Assembly (NCBI GenBank): GCA_024336345.1
Contig: JANFOG010000013.1
Location: forward strand, 186,001-250,000
Source: Mariannaea sp. PMI_226
Lineage: Eukaryota; Ascomycota; Sordariomycetes; Hypocreales; Nectriaceae
Direction: 5' to 3'
Length of the DNA stretch: 64,000 nucleotides
The position numbers and the translations under genes are program-made. The notes beneath the pieces are model-generated. The model had not been told where the DNA came from and ran no database searches. It worked only from the letters and a program-made list of their open reading frames with translations. This document shows positions 9,589 through 23,700 of this stretch, in pieces. How positions within the stretch are numbered: the first letter of the stretch is position 1; the number at the start of each line of letters is the position of its first letter.

Positions 9589-11986
9589 CTACACCTTGTC
9601 ATCCTCTGTCGTATCTCCTTCTGAAGAAGCGCTCGTTCTGGCTAGAATCCAATTCTGAGCATCCTCAGCGTGCGCCTGCATCATTTTGTTGAGGCCAAAC
9701 ATGGGACTTTTAACAACAGTACCGAACCGTCGTTTCTGCACCTTCTTGGTAAGGTCTTTGTCTGACCAGCAGGCATGGTCGCCCGCAACAAAGACACGAG
9801 AGTTCTCTTTATACCAAGATGATAAATCAGTGTCGATGTCGGATTTGACTGGGCGGAGATTGCCTGTCACAAAGTTGACCACACCATCGATTCTCGACTT
9901 GCAATCTAAAATTTGTCAGTTTGATGCCCATGAAGGACGCGAAGCGGTGCTTACCTCTGTTGAGCAATAGTATTTTGACTCCTAGGTAAGCATTGCCGAC
10001 ACCCATTACAAATAGGCTGTCCGCTTCGAATAGTTGAATATAATTGTCCCAGAGATAACATGTGAGTGATTGGAGCTGTTCTTGCAAGACTTTCTCACTG
10101 GAAATAGGAATGTATGCATCGGTATCCTAACGTAATGTTAAGAGCGCTTCAAAACGATTGATGATGGGAAATGGGACATACTTCTTCGTGTGTGATGTAC
10201 GCAGGAACATTGATGTCCATGACACCAAAATTTTGACTCACGGCCCAGTCAATATATTCCGTGACCCCATCGACCTGTCCAGTTAGTAAAGCGTATCGAT
10301 AATAGTAGCTGGAATACGTACCACCCAGGCGTTATGTGGCTCGAGATTTGTGTCGATAACATCTGGTTGCGCTAGAAGCTGGGGACTGCGATATCTTAGT
10401 AAACAGACCAGGGGGCCATTTCTGTTGTAAGCTTACGGATCATGGATGATGATCAACATCCTCTTTGCATTGTGTAGATTGGGTGTCACAAGAACCTGGT
10501 TCTCAAATGATTTGTAAAGCTGTTCCCTTTGTACATACAAGGGCACCATGTTATGTTTGCCCTGAAGAACCTGACGCTGTGCGTTTCTGATAACGTCGTG
10601 AAGACGGTTCGCATTGAGGTTTTGGATTTCAGGGACGTTGACAAGCCCTTCGCGAAAACACTCCCAATAAGGCGCTTGATATGCCCGGACCTTGGCTAAG
10701 ATACGCCGAGCCTCCTTGTTAATAGGGGGGATGTCCATTTTCGGAGGAGGGTCACCCATGAGGGTCCGCGCCACGGCAACTGCAGACTTGGAGATTGCTT
10801 TCAGGTTGTAACCCCCTTCTAGGCAAACGGCAACCTTTCCACCAGCAAGAGACATCAACATGTGTGTCATATGAGCATAGCAACCAGGAGTGACAAAACA
10901 GCCTCCTAATTCGTCGCCATCGGCGGCGTCAAAGCCGGCAGAAATAACAACCAAGTCAGGGTTGAATTCTTTCGCTACTGGCATGACAACCTTCTGGAAC
11001 GCCGCCATATATTCTCCATCACCCATGCCTTGGTCATGCCAGCCGATGTTGATGTTCATGCCGAGACCGGGACCACTGCCGCAATTCTCTAACCCTCCAT
11101 CGGGAGTCATTGGATTCGGTGGTTTGCCAGGGTAGAAGTGGCCGTTTTGATATACGTGTAAGGAGATGTAGAGTACATTTGGGTCTTGGTAGAAGATGTT
11201 TTGAACACCATTTCCATGATGAACGTCCCAGTCCAAGATCAGCACTTTTCGGCAGATCTCTGGGTAGTCTTGCTGGCAGACCCTGACTGCTACAGGAACG
11301 TTATTGAAAAAACAGAAGCCCATGGGCGCATCAAACTCGGCGTGATGGCCTGGTGGACGAATGACGGCGAATGCATTTTTGACCTGGCCTGTCACGACAC
11401 TCTTACACGTCTCGATCGCGCCTCCGGCGGAGAGCATCGCTGCTGGATAGGACATGCTTCCAACATAGAGAGATTCACGACCTTGGTCATATTGCCTCGT
11501 TAGTTCTCTGAGCTCAGCGGTACTCAGTTGGTCTAGGTTCTCGACCCAGTTCAGGTGATCGGGAGAATGAGCCAGGCAAATTTCTTCACGCGTTGCCTCT
11601 CGAGCAGGTATCCGCCACATATACCTTGTTGGAATTTCCTTGATTATTTTTGGCAGGAGTTCTTCCGGGCCAGTGTAGACGAGTCCTGCCTTCTTGAAGG
11701 CCTTGAAGATCTCGTGGATGCGACGAGGATCCTCAGGGTGGTGTGTGTTTGGGCTGAAGTCTGCGTTCATATGAAGCTTCATGCGATCATCGTAACAGCA
11801 GCCTGTTGGTAGGAGACCTGGCCGGTTCTTTTGATCTAATGCCAGAGACTGGGGGTCTGGATTAGAACTTCCCTCTGAGGCGGTGTCGTCGTCGTCCACG
11901 ATGCTGCCGTCGCCTCCAGGGACACCATTAGAGAGATCAGCATCTCTCATCGGATAATCTTCACCCTCCATTGGTGCAGAGGCCAT
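9589..11986 (-). CDS. hda1: Class II histone deacetylase Hda1 with C-terminal Arb2 domain, 731 aa
   Basis: Zn-dependent lysine deacetylase of histone tails, catalytic subunit of Hda1/SHREC/HCHC-type silencing complexes. Five exons: 11986-10437, 10385-10322, 10274-10182, 10126-9955 and 9905-9589; lengths sum to 732 codons with GT..AG ends. The start is the ATG at 11986 (MASAPMEGE). Residues about 60-400 form the deacetylase fold with RPPGHHAEFDAPMGFCF (catalytic His pair), LDWDVHHGNG (metal/charge relay), ISAGFDAADGDELGG (metal Asp) and CLEGGYNL. The rest is an Arb2-type domain (MLIIIHDPP, NAWVVDGVTEYIDWAV, FVMGVGNAYLGVKILL, RIDGVVNFVTG). All catalytic motifs are intact. In Neurospora HDA-1 works with HP1 and chromodomain protein CDP-2; a large chromodomain gene lies about 9 kb away here. 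Confidence 0.96.
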
Positions 11987-13313
11987 TTTTCTACCACAAC
12001 AAAGCCCCTTGCAGAGGATCAATGGCCCCCAGGGCTTTGGCTATTGCCGATGCAGAAGTCTATTGGCACAACAAGTAGACCCCGAACGCTGACCCGCGGC
12101 TAGGGGGCAATATCTGGACCAAGGTTAACTTAAAGCTTAGGAGGGAAGCTGGTAGTTAACTGCGGACGAGAATTGAGGCAACACAAATGAGCTAAGATGT
12201 GAGACCATCAACCCAGAGGGGCAGAAAGGCGTGTCCATGTCGACAAAGGAGGTATTGTGCTTCTTGCCACCATGATAACAATAAAGCTGCAGACATGGGC
12301 CGAAAAGCCCAGTTGCTCCAGTCGACAAGACCGTTCCAGAAAAATGAAAGCTCAGATGAGAGGGCGCGCGCCTACATACCGACTAAGTGAAGACAGCAAC
12401 TTGCTCAAAGGAACCAAGAATGGTGCGATCAAGATGAAGGTCGAGGCGATCCAGGCACAGTTGAGGCCTCTCGTACGTGACCTGACGACAGCTGATAGGC
12501 CAGGCGCAAGAAAGTAAGCGGTGTCGCGGGCGCCGCTGGAGGGCGATAGTGACAGAGGTGCCGCGGAGGCGCGGATGCGTGGAGGAGTGGATTGCTCTGA
12601 ATTGCTGAATTGAGCTATCTCTACTGAGTTTGATGTCTGTGTGAGGCTCTATGATCGAGGTTGGCCTTGGCGTGTTTACCTTATTAGGGGTGCGGCCACT
12701 AAGACGGGCCCCTCAACGCTCCTTCAGTGGGCACCCAAGGCCCCGCGCCTGAGGGGGTGGGCGGGCGTTTAGTGGAAGGAGGGTGCTAACCTGCCGTAAC
12801 ACATGATTTCGCTGATTGTCCAGGCGTGTTCGCCCGGATTCATCATCATCCTCAGAGGTAATAATACCAAGGCTCTGTGCTGGAAGCCCCTCTATATTCG
12901 CCAATTCCCTTCAATTTATATATGAAAACAAACAGGGAAGCAAGGATAGACGTTGATTCCATGTATGTGCTATATATTGGTACCTCTAGGCAATGTTCAC
13001 CCTCCGACTAAAAAGCACCAAACGTTTCTTGAACATCTGCAACTCTTCTGAGAGGCACACTATGAGATCCAAGCCAGCCATTCTATCTACCACTCATTGT
13101 CGCAAGCTATGCTGCCCATCACATTTGAAGACCGGGCATCTTAATCTGAGGACAAAAGCATGCCATACTGCTTATTGCACATTAGAGTCTAAGATTCCGC
13201 CGTATGAAATTAATTATTGATGCCGGCAAATACAAACACATCCATTATGTCCCATCTAATGCTGATTACCTACCTGTACACTGTCTATCAAGCCCCCCCA
13301 AAGGAGAAAAAGC
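11987..13313. other. Intergenic region between hda1 and an F-box gene
   Basis: About 1.3 kb holding the hda1 promoter and 5' UTR at its left and the 3' end of an F-box gene at its right. A GC-rich stretch (about 12500-12570 and 12700-12780) is present. No ORF beyond about 86 codons and nothing recognisable. Confidence 0.6.
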
Positions 13314-14660
13314 TCATCCATGTACCGATGGCACTATAACTCGTCCACCCGTCCAGCTCTGTCGATGAAGGTCTTCCAAAAATGAACCATCGTCCCCTCG
13401 AGGCGAATAATGCGAGAATGACCGCACAAACTTCGCCCCCAACGGCAAAGATCCGTCTGGGCTGCCATCCTCAGAGAAGGCCAACCGTTCCTCATCCCGC
13501 TCATCGTCAAAGTCAATGATACCCCCGGCGCTATCCTCAGGCAGGCTAGGCATCTTCTCCATCCAACCACGTTCATCTAGAGCGCACCTGATGGAGACCT
13601 GGATGGATTCCTGGTCAAGTGTCAGATTAGGTTGATGAAGTCTCGCTTCGACAATGAGCCGATTGCGAGGGTAGCTGTATATATTATCAAACAAGTGCAT
13701 CAGCTCCTTAGGACCAAGTTTCGCGTAGGTTTTGACAATGCGACCCCAGCGACTTTGGTCCGCCCAACCAGACAATAAGGATTGGGGACGATCAACTGTG
13801 TCAATCAGGGGCGAGTCAAAAGTATCCTGATGAGAATATCAGCGATTGCCCTACATCAAACACTAGACATGACTTACAGATGACTGGCTAGGGTCAAGAC
13901 GAGGACATAGGTAGTGTAGTACAACATCTTTCATCGTCTCAACCAGATCCATGAGCTCGACTAACTCAGTGGTCGAGTGTCGTCGCATTTGGCTGATTCG
14001 GACGTCGTCGACGAAAGGCTCTGGAAGACCAACTCTGGGACGAGGGAGGTCTCCGTGAAAATAGAATCCGTATAGCCACCACCTGTAGAAGGCGCCACGA
14101 AACCGCCGTGCCTCATGAGCTCGAAGAAGGCGGCAGTTTTCAGGCTCATAGAACCATCTCATTTGGGGTAACCGCTCCTCCCATCTGCGGACTATGCGGC
14201 AACACTTGAGAAGCGGTCCCAGGTCATCCTCGGTCAGAATGACTGTCTTGGACACTGTGATGGGATGCATAGACGATTTCTGGGCTGTTATCGCATCAAT
14301 TGAGTCGGCTGAGGCGTTGACTCTTGCTGAGTGGAAACCCCCGTGTTGAGGAGCGAGAACGGTACCACTGTCTGCAAAGAAGCGCTTAAATATGACTCGG
14401 CGAGGTGTGTATTGCCCACCAGTGGCGTCCAAGTCTTCGGCCGAAGCGGTGTAAACTTGCAAAAGCTCATCAAATGGGCTGAATTCTCTTGCCAAGATTG
14501 GTAGTAGGATGGTCGCTTTGCGTTCCCTGAACAAATTGTAAAATGCACGGTGGGAGGCAACGAAAGAGAAAACACTGTCTAGGTCGAGATGCTGATGAAT
14601 ATCCAAGAGAATCTCGACAGGGAGACCCGTCAAATGGGGCGTCGTAGCTGTCTGTGCCAT
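13314..14660 (-). CDS. F-box domain protein, 431 aa, two exons
   Basis: Exons 14660-13878 and 13826-13314 (donor GTAAGT, acceptor ATCAG) give 432 codons. The ATG at 14660 opens MAQTATTPHL. An F-box follows immediately (LTGLPVEILLDIHQHLDLDSVFSFVASHRAFYNLF, residues about 11-45), the classic Skp1-binding motif of SCF ubiquitin ligase adaptors. The remainder has no recognised repeat or substrate domain; it includes a Trp/Tyr-rich patch (FYRWWLYGFYFHGDL) and an acidic C-terminal segment. Fungal genomes carry many such divergent F-box proteins of unknown substrate. Function beyond SCF adaptor is unknown. Confidence 0.85.
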
Positions 14661-15660
14661 GTTGACGTCCTTTATTCGCCGTCTAGTTAAGAGTGGTATG
14701 TATGAAGATGAGAATTGGATGAGGTGGGAAAAGGTAATGAAAATAGAGAGGTAGGATAGGGAATTGTCCAGGTTGTGCGTAAACAACAGAATCTCAAGGG
14801 GTTTTCGGCTTGTTTACTTATAACGAAAGACTCTCAAAAACTACTAAAGGACAGACATTGTCACTGAGGTTAAATCTATCAAAAATATTTAGCAGATGTA
14901 CCACGGTTAGGGTGAAAGATGGAAACAAAGAGCTCACCAAGTAGAATGCGCATCTTTGCTATGCAGTAGGGACTTGGAAGTCCAGTGTGTTTGTTTGTTG
15001 GTATTAGGCGCTCACCAATCGTCTTATCTCTTGGTGATGAATAAAGGCGAGAATATCGTTAGATGAGCGATATCTGAAGTCACTTATTGAGATTGTGTGA
15101 CCAAGGGAAATTTGGTGAATGGCCACAGATGGATAATATGACGATGGGTTGAGATTACAAAGCTCTCTTGTTGCTTCTCAGCGTCGATGGTTCCTCTGCT
15201 GACAAGCGTCCAGATTTGTGAGTCTACAGACTGGCCACCCCGACATTGGGGCTTGAAAAAATGCAGATGGGCGTGGAAGAATATAGTAAATTCGACTCCA
15301 TTTGGGCTGGAACAAGCAATGCAATTCCGGCCATGTTTGGATGATGTCGAGAGTAGGATTGAAGATGAAAGTCCGGAAAGGGGGATATGACAAACGCGCT
15401 GGGAGACCCTGTCCAAGATATCTAATCGCCGCCCCGAACATTTGCCGGCCAGGCATTTAAGCTGCGACAGTCAATGCGCCTGGCACTTGTATTATTACAA
15501 GTCAGTCTCAGAGGAACGCAGGCAACATGAACACTGGGACAAACATAATAGCTTTTGTTTTAGTTATGAATTATGCTGCATAAAATCTCCATGAACTCCT
15601 TCAACCCAATCCAGTTATTTGAGACCCAGAAAGCCAGAGTATCGAAAGGTATCATATAGT
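14661..15660. other. Intergenic region
   Basis: About 1 kb between the F-box gene promoter and the brx1 3' end. The overlapping small frames at 15084-15456 on both strands have no recognisable content. Confidence 0.6.
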
Positions 15661-16702
15661 CTAAGCGAACAGCATCTTGGTATCCAGGTCGTCTTTGGGC
15701 GCCCGCTGGCCTCCATTGGACCGGAGTCCCAAATCGTCCTTCTTGGACAGGCGCTCCACGGTCTGCTCCGCACGGGCAACGTGTCGGACGGCCTTTGACC
15801 GACGAAGCTCGGCGCGCACTTGGTTTGGTGAGATGAATTCCTTGTTCTCGTAGATGATAGGTCCTCCAAACGATCCTTCTTGGATGACGATCGGTGTAAG
15901 AACAAATCGAGGCCCAATTTCGACCAGGTTAATATCGGTATCCTTCGATTTAGACTTGCTGGCTTTCTCTTCCTCTTCCTCTCCCTCCTTCTTGGAAGCT
16001 TCGACCTCGTTAATCTGGTAATTTCGGACCCAGATCTTGCCGTCGGCGAAGCTGAATCCCATTACGTGGTCGATGAAAGGTTTGGATTTGCGCGCACCCT
16101 GGGGCACACCAAAAGTGTGGAGGAAAAGCTCTTTGATGACTTGGAGGTGAGGTTGCTTGTCGAAAGCGGCGTCGAAAGAGAGGATTGGTCTTGAGCCCTT
16201 CAAGCAATTGCCTGTGAAGTGCAGCTCTTCCAGAGTGTGGACTATTTCGATGTTAGCGCTAAAGACTGATGATCTAGGGTTGTTTGTCCGTACGATTCTG
16301 AAGATGAAATTTGATGGTAGGTCCATTGGGAACTTTGCTGAGCCATACGTAAAGATCCTTTCCTTTGCGCGCCTCAAAGAAGAGAACATTGTTGCAGTTG
16401 TAAAGTTCGGCGAGCTCGTTTAGTTCGTACAACTTGGTCTTAGAATCGAACTTGGCGTCCCTCCGGCTATGAGGAAGCATCGAGGCGATATCGTTTAGTA
16501 GGTGCCGGTGTCTACTCAGGGAAAAGCTGCAATTAGACAAAGGCTTCGTTTATATCAAGGATTAAGGACCAGATTCTTACCGGTAGGTGACGCCTCGTGA
16601 AGAGAGAATCAGGACTCTCTGCTTGTTCTTCCTAACGCCATTGCTAGGTGCATCGGATTTTTCCGAGCTAGACTTGGAAATGGATTTATAAACGGCCGCC
16701 AT
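15661..16702 (-). CDS. brx1: Ribosome biogenesis protein Brx1 (Brix domain), 306 aa
   Basis: Exons 16702-16581, 16511-16294 and 16241-15661 sum to 307 codons. It starts MAAVYKSISK; the Brix domain begins with RVLILSSRGVTYRHRHLLND and continues LPHSRRDAKFDSKTKLYELNELAE and LYNCNNVLFFEARKGKDLYVWLS. Further family hallmarks are ELHFTGNCLKGSRPILSFD, FGVPQGARKSKPFIDHVMGF, IWVRNYQI and LVEIGPRFVLTPIVIQEGSFGG. Brx1 is an essential nucleolar assembly factor of the 60S subunit that binds pre-25S rRNA with Ebp2. An acidic/lysine insert (EASKKEGEEEEEKASKSKSK) sits between the two halves, as in other fungal homologues. Length and motifs are normal. Confidence 0.97.
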
Positions 16703-17468
16703 CTTTGTGCAGAAAAATGTTGTTGTGGTGGTGGTAATGTTGAGCCGTCGCAAAGACCAGAGAAATGGTAGTTCCAGTCTCTGCAACTGATCAATGGCAG
16801 GCAAACTACCAAAAAAAAAAAATTTCGGCTCATCCAATTTCTCCGTTGCGATAAGCTCAAGAACTGCTCTTATCAGTACGTACCTGGTGGGGCTAGTCCA
16901 ACGCATGCCGCTATGGACTACTTTTCAAGTACATCGGTACCTCCACAACTGAACATATGGGAGGTGACGACTAGCGCGTTGAGGCTTGCACATGAGACCA
17001 CAGATCCAAAGCGAGCAGCTCTCAAGACACTGTTGAAAGTTAGCAGGACGGAGCTGCGGTCTCCGGTCGACCCTCGATGCTCTCGGATCCTCCGGTGTTC
17101 TGCTTCCACCAACAATACCGATAAAATGATTTGACACAAGTGAAAGAGGAGTGAGATTGTACACGTAATCAAAAATCTCGACAAAAGCGAGCATTAAAGA
17201 ATTCATTCATTCAGCTACGTAAGATGACCATGTTCGCAGCGATCGTTGGACGCATCAACCCCAGACTACCATCATGACAAACAAGAACAAAGGAAAGCCG
17301 AAGTAACCGCGCCTTCTGATATAAAAAAAGACGAATCACGATTCCTCGTCTCCTCGAGTGTCTCCATATATGACGAGCAATTTCCGGGGAACAATCGAGA
17401 CGCCAGGTATTCCACCCTCCCAGCATGCTTTACAAACCATCGCGAATCGGTTCCCGTAAATCAGCAAC
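16703..17468. other. Intergenic region between brx1 promoter and ypt3 3' end
   Basis: Holds the brx1 5' flank (with an A-run at 16808-16820) and the ypt3 3' flank. No supported gene. Confidence 0.6.
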
Positions 17469-18444
<976 letters not shown>

Positions 18445-20786
18445 GGTGGCGGTGAAGCTTCTGCGAAATGGTCGGGATGAGGATGAGGAGGGAAAGGCGA
18501 AAGCGCTGGCGCTGAAGAGGAAGAGAAGGTCGATGTCGATGATGTGTGGATGTGGAGAGGGAGAGAGAGTGCGCGGCTCTGGCGATAGGTGGACGTCGAG
18601 CCAACAGGTAGTTAACTAAGGTAAAGTAGTGCCGAGGGGCAACCTGGAAGGTAAATAAGAGGCAACGGTGTGCGAAGTACTTGGTACGCACAAAGATTGG
18701 GGACAGTTGAAATAATGGACACCAAAGTGCAGGGTGAAGTAACCTCGCCAAACTGTGGGCGGTGGATAACAAGTTCTGGGGACTGGGGACGGGCGCCACT
18801 GAGAGCTGTACTGGATACTGGAGGGAGAGAAATGAAGGAATGAATGCAACCTGGCCCCAAAATAATATTTGGCCAGCGCCCCAAGCTATATTTGAATGGG
18901 TTGGTATTGTGAGGAGGTGTAGGCCAAGGACTTTCTCAATCCCCCTCTATCTGCCCAGGCAACACAATAAAGCACCAGGCGAACAGATTATTCTCAACTC
19001 ATTGGTGGATAGGTCTAAATTACGGATGACCAGGTTTGCCAGGCTTCGAGAAAAACAAGACCCCCAGCCCTCAGGTTTGGGATGGCGGCAATCTTCGAAC
19101 TGCAACACATCCTCTCCAGATAACACCTCATTGAAGCTACTTCTATCTACATAGCAGCCCTCATCGACATTGGAATTGAGGTCCACTTGGTTTTCTGGTT
19201 TGGGCCAGGCGTCCAAATGCTGTGCCATCTTCTGCAATAATATCGCCAATAAGGCAACAAGCAACTCATTTTCCATTATGGTTGGCATAGATAGCTGAGG
19301 TGCATGATGGTAAACAAATCACACACTGTCTGCCACTTGCTGAGGTTGTGTGTGGTTGAGATGCTCTCCCCTCCCTTTGTCAAGTACAGGCTACTTGAGT
19401 GGAGGGGCAGTGCTCCCCCTCTTTGTCTCCAGTCAAGTTGGTAGGTACCTCCAGGAGCACGCAACCACGTTTCGATGTTGACCTCCCCCTATTCTTAGGT
19501 ACATTAGTAGCCTAAAGATCCTGGAAGGCAAAGGTGCAACCAGAGAGGGGCTTGGGCATTCAGGTGCGCCGTGTTTGGCATATGAAATCAGGCCCCTAAT
19601 TTGAAGCCTATCGATCCATCTCGACCATCTCGAGCTTTGCTGTTTACCTACTGCAAGTAAATGACCGGAGCAGTATTGATGGCTTTGATCCTGTCCAATT
19701 TTGAAGTTTTTTTTTTTTTTTTTCTTTACGCATCCTAGCCCCCAGAAGCATAATAACAGTAGTTTGTACTTTTTTTTTGTGTTAGCTTCCCCCATGCACA
19801 GGACCTCCGTCCCCAAGCAACTAAGGTAGTTAGTATTAATGGAGGTCCAAACTATACTGGGCAAAGTGTTCTTGTTGACCAAAGGATAATCATACGGTAA
19901 TTTCTGAATATCCCCAATATGAGTCCAGTATGCCCTCGAACAATAACGCCTTGTAAACACTATCATTTATAGCTATCTGACACACGAATGAACTGCACAA
20001 GAACCTACCTACGTGCACTATTTGCAAGTATCTAACTGGAGGTAGGTACGTAGATAAGGACGTCTCTAGGCAACTTCAGCGCCAGTCACGTGCCGTCGCA
20101 ACAACAAAACACCAATCAATTCAGGTAGGCTGCGTTCAGGAAATGCATTCGTAGAAAGATGATCGCTCGTCTTGATAATTATGGGTGACTGCTTGTCTTC
20201 AACTAACTAACTATCAACAAAGTAGATGCGCCTTCAAAATCCCTTCACCTTTCATCTTATCCCTTCGCTCTCATCGTTCCCCACACCGTACAAGCAAAAC
20301 AACATCCTCACCTCAACGTCCCATCCTCTGATATCTTGACATCAGTTTGCTGGTAAACATCTTATTATATTGTCTCTACTGAGCCAAACTTTGCTTCAGT
20401 GGGGTATACTTATAAGTTTCATCATCGCATATCAAGTAAGCATAGGCACTTATCCACATTCCACGAAATCACTGTGAACTTATCCACTGACAATTGGAGT
20501 GCTTATGAGCTCCAGAACTTGGCTTTAGGTAGACCCTACTTACGCCTGTGTCTTCGTATCTCAGCTTTATAGTGTGCTGGGCGACTGAGTTTTTACATCA
20601 ATTCGTCGCCTTTATGGTTTCTTTTCCTGACATCTTCCTTCATCTTCCATCACGCTCTTCGGGAGTGTCTCACCCTTGTATTAGCCATATACTTCATAAA
20701 AAGCCTAAAAGCGACTCCGACTTGGGATTTTGTTCATAAATCAAACTGAATGTATGGATTTATAGGCTCGTGCAACTACCAGAAAG
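18445..20786. other. Divergent intergenic region, 2.3 kb
   Basis: Lies between ypt3 (-) and the chromodomain gene (+), so it holds both promoters. It contains a T-homopolymer near 19709-19727 and many TAGGTA/CTACGTA motifs around 20030-20060. The 20.2-20.75 kb part is pyrimidine-rich, like a 5' UTR of the chromodomain gene. Small frames (for example minus 19433-19966) lack ATG starts or recognisable sequence. Confidence 0.6.
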
Positions 20787-23700
20787 ATGGAGGATACGTC
20801 CGCAGACTACAGTGATGTTGTTCAACATGACGACCATAACTCTGTCACGTCTACTTCAGCTGGGGATTATGACTCTGAAAAAGAATGGGAAGTCAAAGAC
20901 GTCCTGGCTGAAGGAATAATAGCTGGGGAGAAGAAGTATTTAATCGAATGGGATGGCTTTCCTCTGCATGATGCAACATGGGAGCCAGTGGAGAATCTTG
21001 GTGGTCCGATGATTGCTGATTGGGAAGAGGCCAAGAAACAAAAGGGACATAAAAAGGTCTCGAACAGCCGAATTAGAGCCTGGAGGGAGGCAATATATCA
21101 GAGGGTACACGGAAAAATGAATCGCCATAATGACCGAAATCGGAAACGAATTGAGCGAGGTTTGCAAGCAACCGAGTACGAACACCCACTGGAAGAAATA
21201 TTAGCAGATCTTGATGATTTACCTCAAGGAGAGGACGAAGAAGAGGAAGCTGAACTCGAAGACGGTGAAATCGAGGAAGGTCAAGACGGGGAGAATGAAC
21301 TTGAAATTGATGGGCCTGAGAAGGAAGACACAACTTTGAGCCATACAACGGCATTCCAGGTTGACCCTAGTGCCCTACCTCAACCAACCAATCGCCAAAC
21401 TCTCAACGTCTGTCAAACACAGCCTGTCAGCTCGTCGACTCTCCCTAACCCATCTCTTTCTTCCTCCCGTGAGTCTGAGTCTGGAAATAGGCCGACGAAG
21501 TCATCTGTGTCTAGCATAGTTTCACAGAATGCTGCACAAAGACCAGGTTTGGAGACGAATGGAGCACCGCCTCCCGTTCGTCGAAAATCCCAAGCAACAA
21601 GCAATGTGTTTGTTGGTGGCAAGGAGAGGAAGAAGCGAAGGTCACTTGCGGAAGTTGCAACGGATCCAACCAGAGGACCCGTGATGCTGAGATTGCGCCA
21701 ACAGAGACAGCTAGAGCTTACGTCTCGTAATAAGGATGGTGTTACTGCACCCTTAAGACCGACGAATGTATTTCAGATTACAGGAGAACCGCCGTCCTCG
21801 ACCAAGGATCCGACTTCGAGTAGCTCCCGAGAAGATCAATCATCGACCTCGTGCCGTCAGTCCGCTACTCAACAGTCTCCCGCAAACACTGCCGAAGCGG
21901 CCTTACCATCCTTAAAGAAAAAGAAAAAGAAAATGGTATGTTTTGTGGACGAACCAGAAGAAATTGAGCCCGACCCCGAGCCCAGTCTCTTTATCGATGA
22001 TCCCCAACCAGCACCATATGGGGAAGAGCAAAGCGATTACTCTACCGCGCACTCTGGTGACCAACGTACTTCCCTACTTACTCTCCAAACCGCCCTTGGC
22101 ACTTCAGTGCCCAGGTCTGATATTGAAGGCCATGACAGTCAGCCAATCTGCCTGACCAAAGCCACCAAATTTTCCCCCAAAACCGTGGCTAGTTTCTCGA
22201 TTACGTATTGTCTACCACCCAACACCATGCCGGAGTGGATTTCCAAGCTCAAAATGGAACAGACACTGGTTTTCACACATGCGTGTCTCGCCAAGGACTT
22301 CTTGGGGCAGTACCAAAAAGAGCTAAAGCTCTTCAAGGGAAGTCTGACTAGCACTGATCATTTGAGAGCCCTCAAGACCACGGCTCAAAGGCTGCAACTC
22401 GGATCGTTCGGTCTTCTCTGTCACTTGGGTGAGTTATGTATCTTGGTATATCCTACTGAATGTGAGGATTGGAAAATGCAAACTCAGAGTATGGACGATA
22501 TCACGGGAATGCTCAGTGTCGTCATGTTTGACGCTGGTGACTCTCTAAGACGCTGGGACCTTGCTCCCATTTCGTTTTCTCCTGATATTGGCCACCAAGA
22601 TTTGCCTCCAGGAATGAGACCAGCTATATTTAGCCGAGTTTTGGGATTTGAGTACAGTTCCCTCCTTCCGATGGGATTACAGGTCACTACTGAACACCCC
22701 TTTTTCCTTGCTTTCCCTCCCACAATAGTGGCAACGGAGGAGATGCACTTTGTAGCTCAGTGGCTCCGGAGCTCTAATCCTGACTGTCGAATTCTAACTA
22801 GCCTCCTTGAAGGGCATTGGCGCAGTTTTCTCAATTGTTCCAGAGGTGTTATCATTATTCATGAAGACGCAATTTGGGCAATGCTATCGTTTCCGATCCT
22901 CCACAGGCTCCTGGCCACCGAGCCAGACAAGTTTTCCTTCTGGGTGTTTGAAAGATCGTTGAGAGCTTCTAGGCTAGTGTCTCACAGCTCAGATACCATT
23001 TCTAATATTGGTGATATTCGGTTGCAGCCCATTCTTGAACATGGAGTCGCAGTCTTGGTCACGCCTAGTTTCCTCGTCTCGCAGCACAACCAAGCCTATG
23101 CTTTGATAAAGTGGTATTATGACCACCAGGATAAATATATTGGCCCACATCAACGGCTCAGAATTGTTGTATGTGCAAAAATTGACGAATGGTTGTTCGA
23201 ATTGTACGTCGATAAAATGGCCAAGCTAGAGACAGCATCGCACGCTGCGCAACGTGTCATCGAAGATGCTGCCGAGGCCACCAAGATGACCTATTCCCTA
23301 ATTCTAGATCTAGTTGAAGCTTCAAAAGACCAGGATTCGATCTTAAGTCCTTTAATCTTCGCACCTAGTTCTATTGATGGTAATGATGAGCAAAGCTTGA
23401 CCAATTGGTTTGGATGGTGGTCAATCATGAACTTGTCTCAGTTTCGCGAATTCACCCTTATGGGATCCGCTCCGGATGCTCATCCTGCAAGTCTTGTCCG
23501 GTGTATCAAATGCCCTAATTTCGCACCGTTGACCACCAGCAACCCGGAGGAAGCGTATCAACGAAGGGACAAAGCTCATGCCGAGGGCAACTCTACCTCA
23601 TATCAAATTGTGGCTAATGACCAACCTGCCAACTTGATAAAACACCTTGATACGTTGATCAAGGAAGAAATCACTCCCAAGTGCCCATTGGTGCTATACA

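Noticed and set aside
19433..19966. 177-codon minus-strand ORF
   Set aside because: Contains a poly-Lys stretch from a T-homopolymer and no conserved-looking sequence; not ATG-started.
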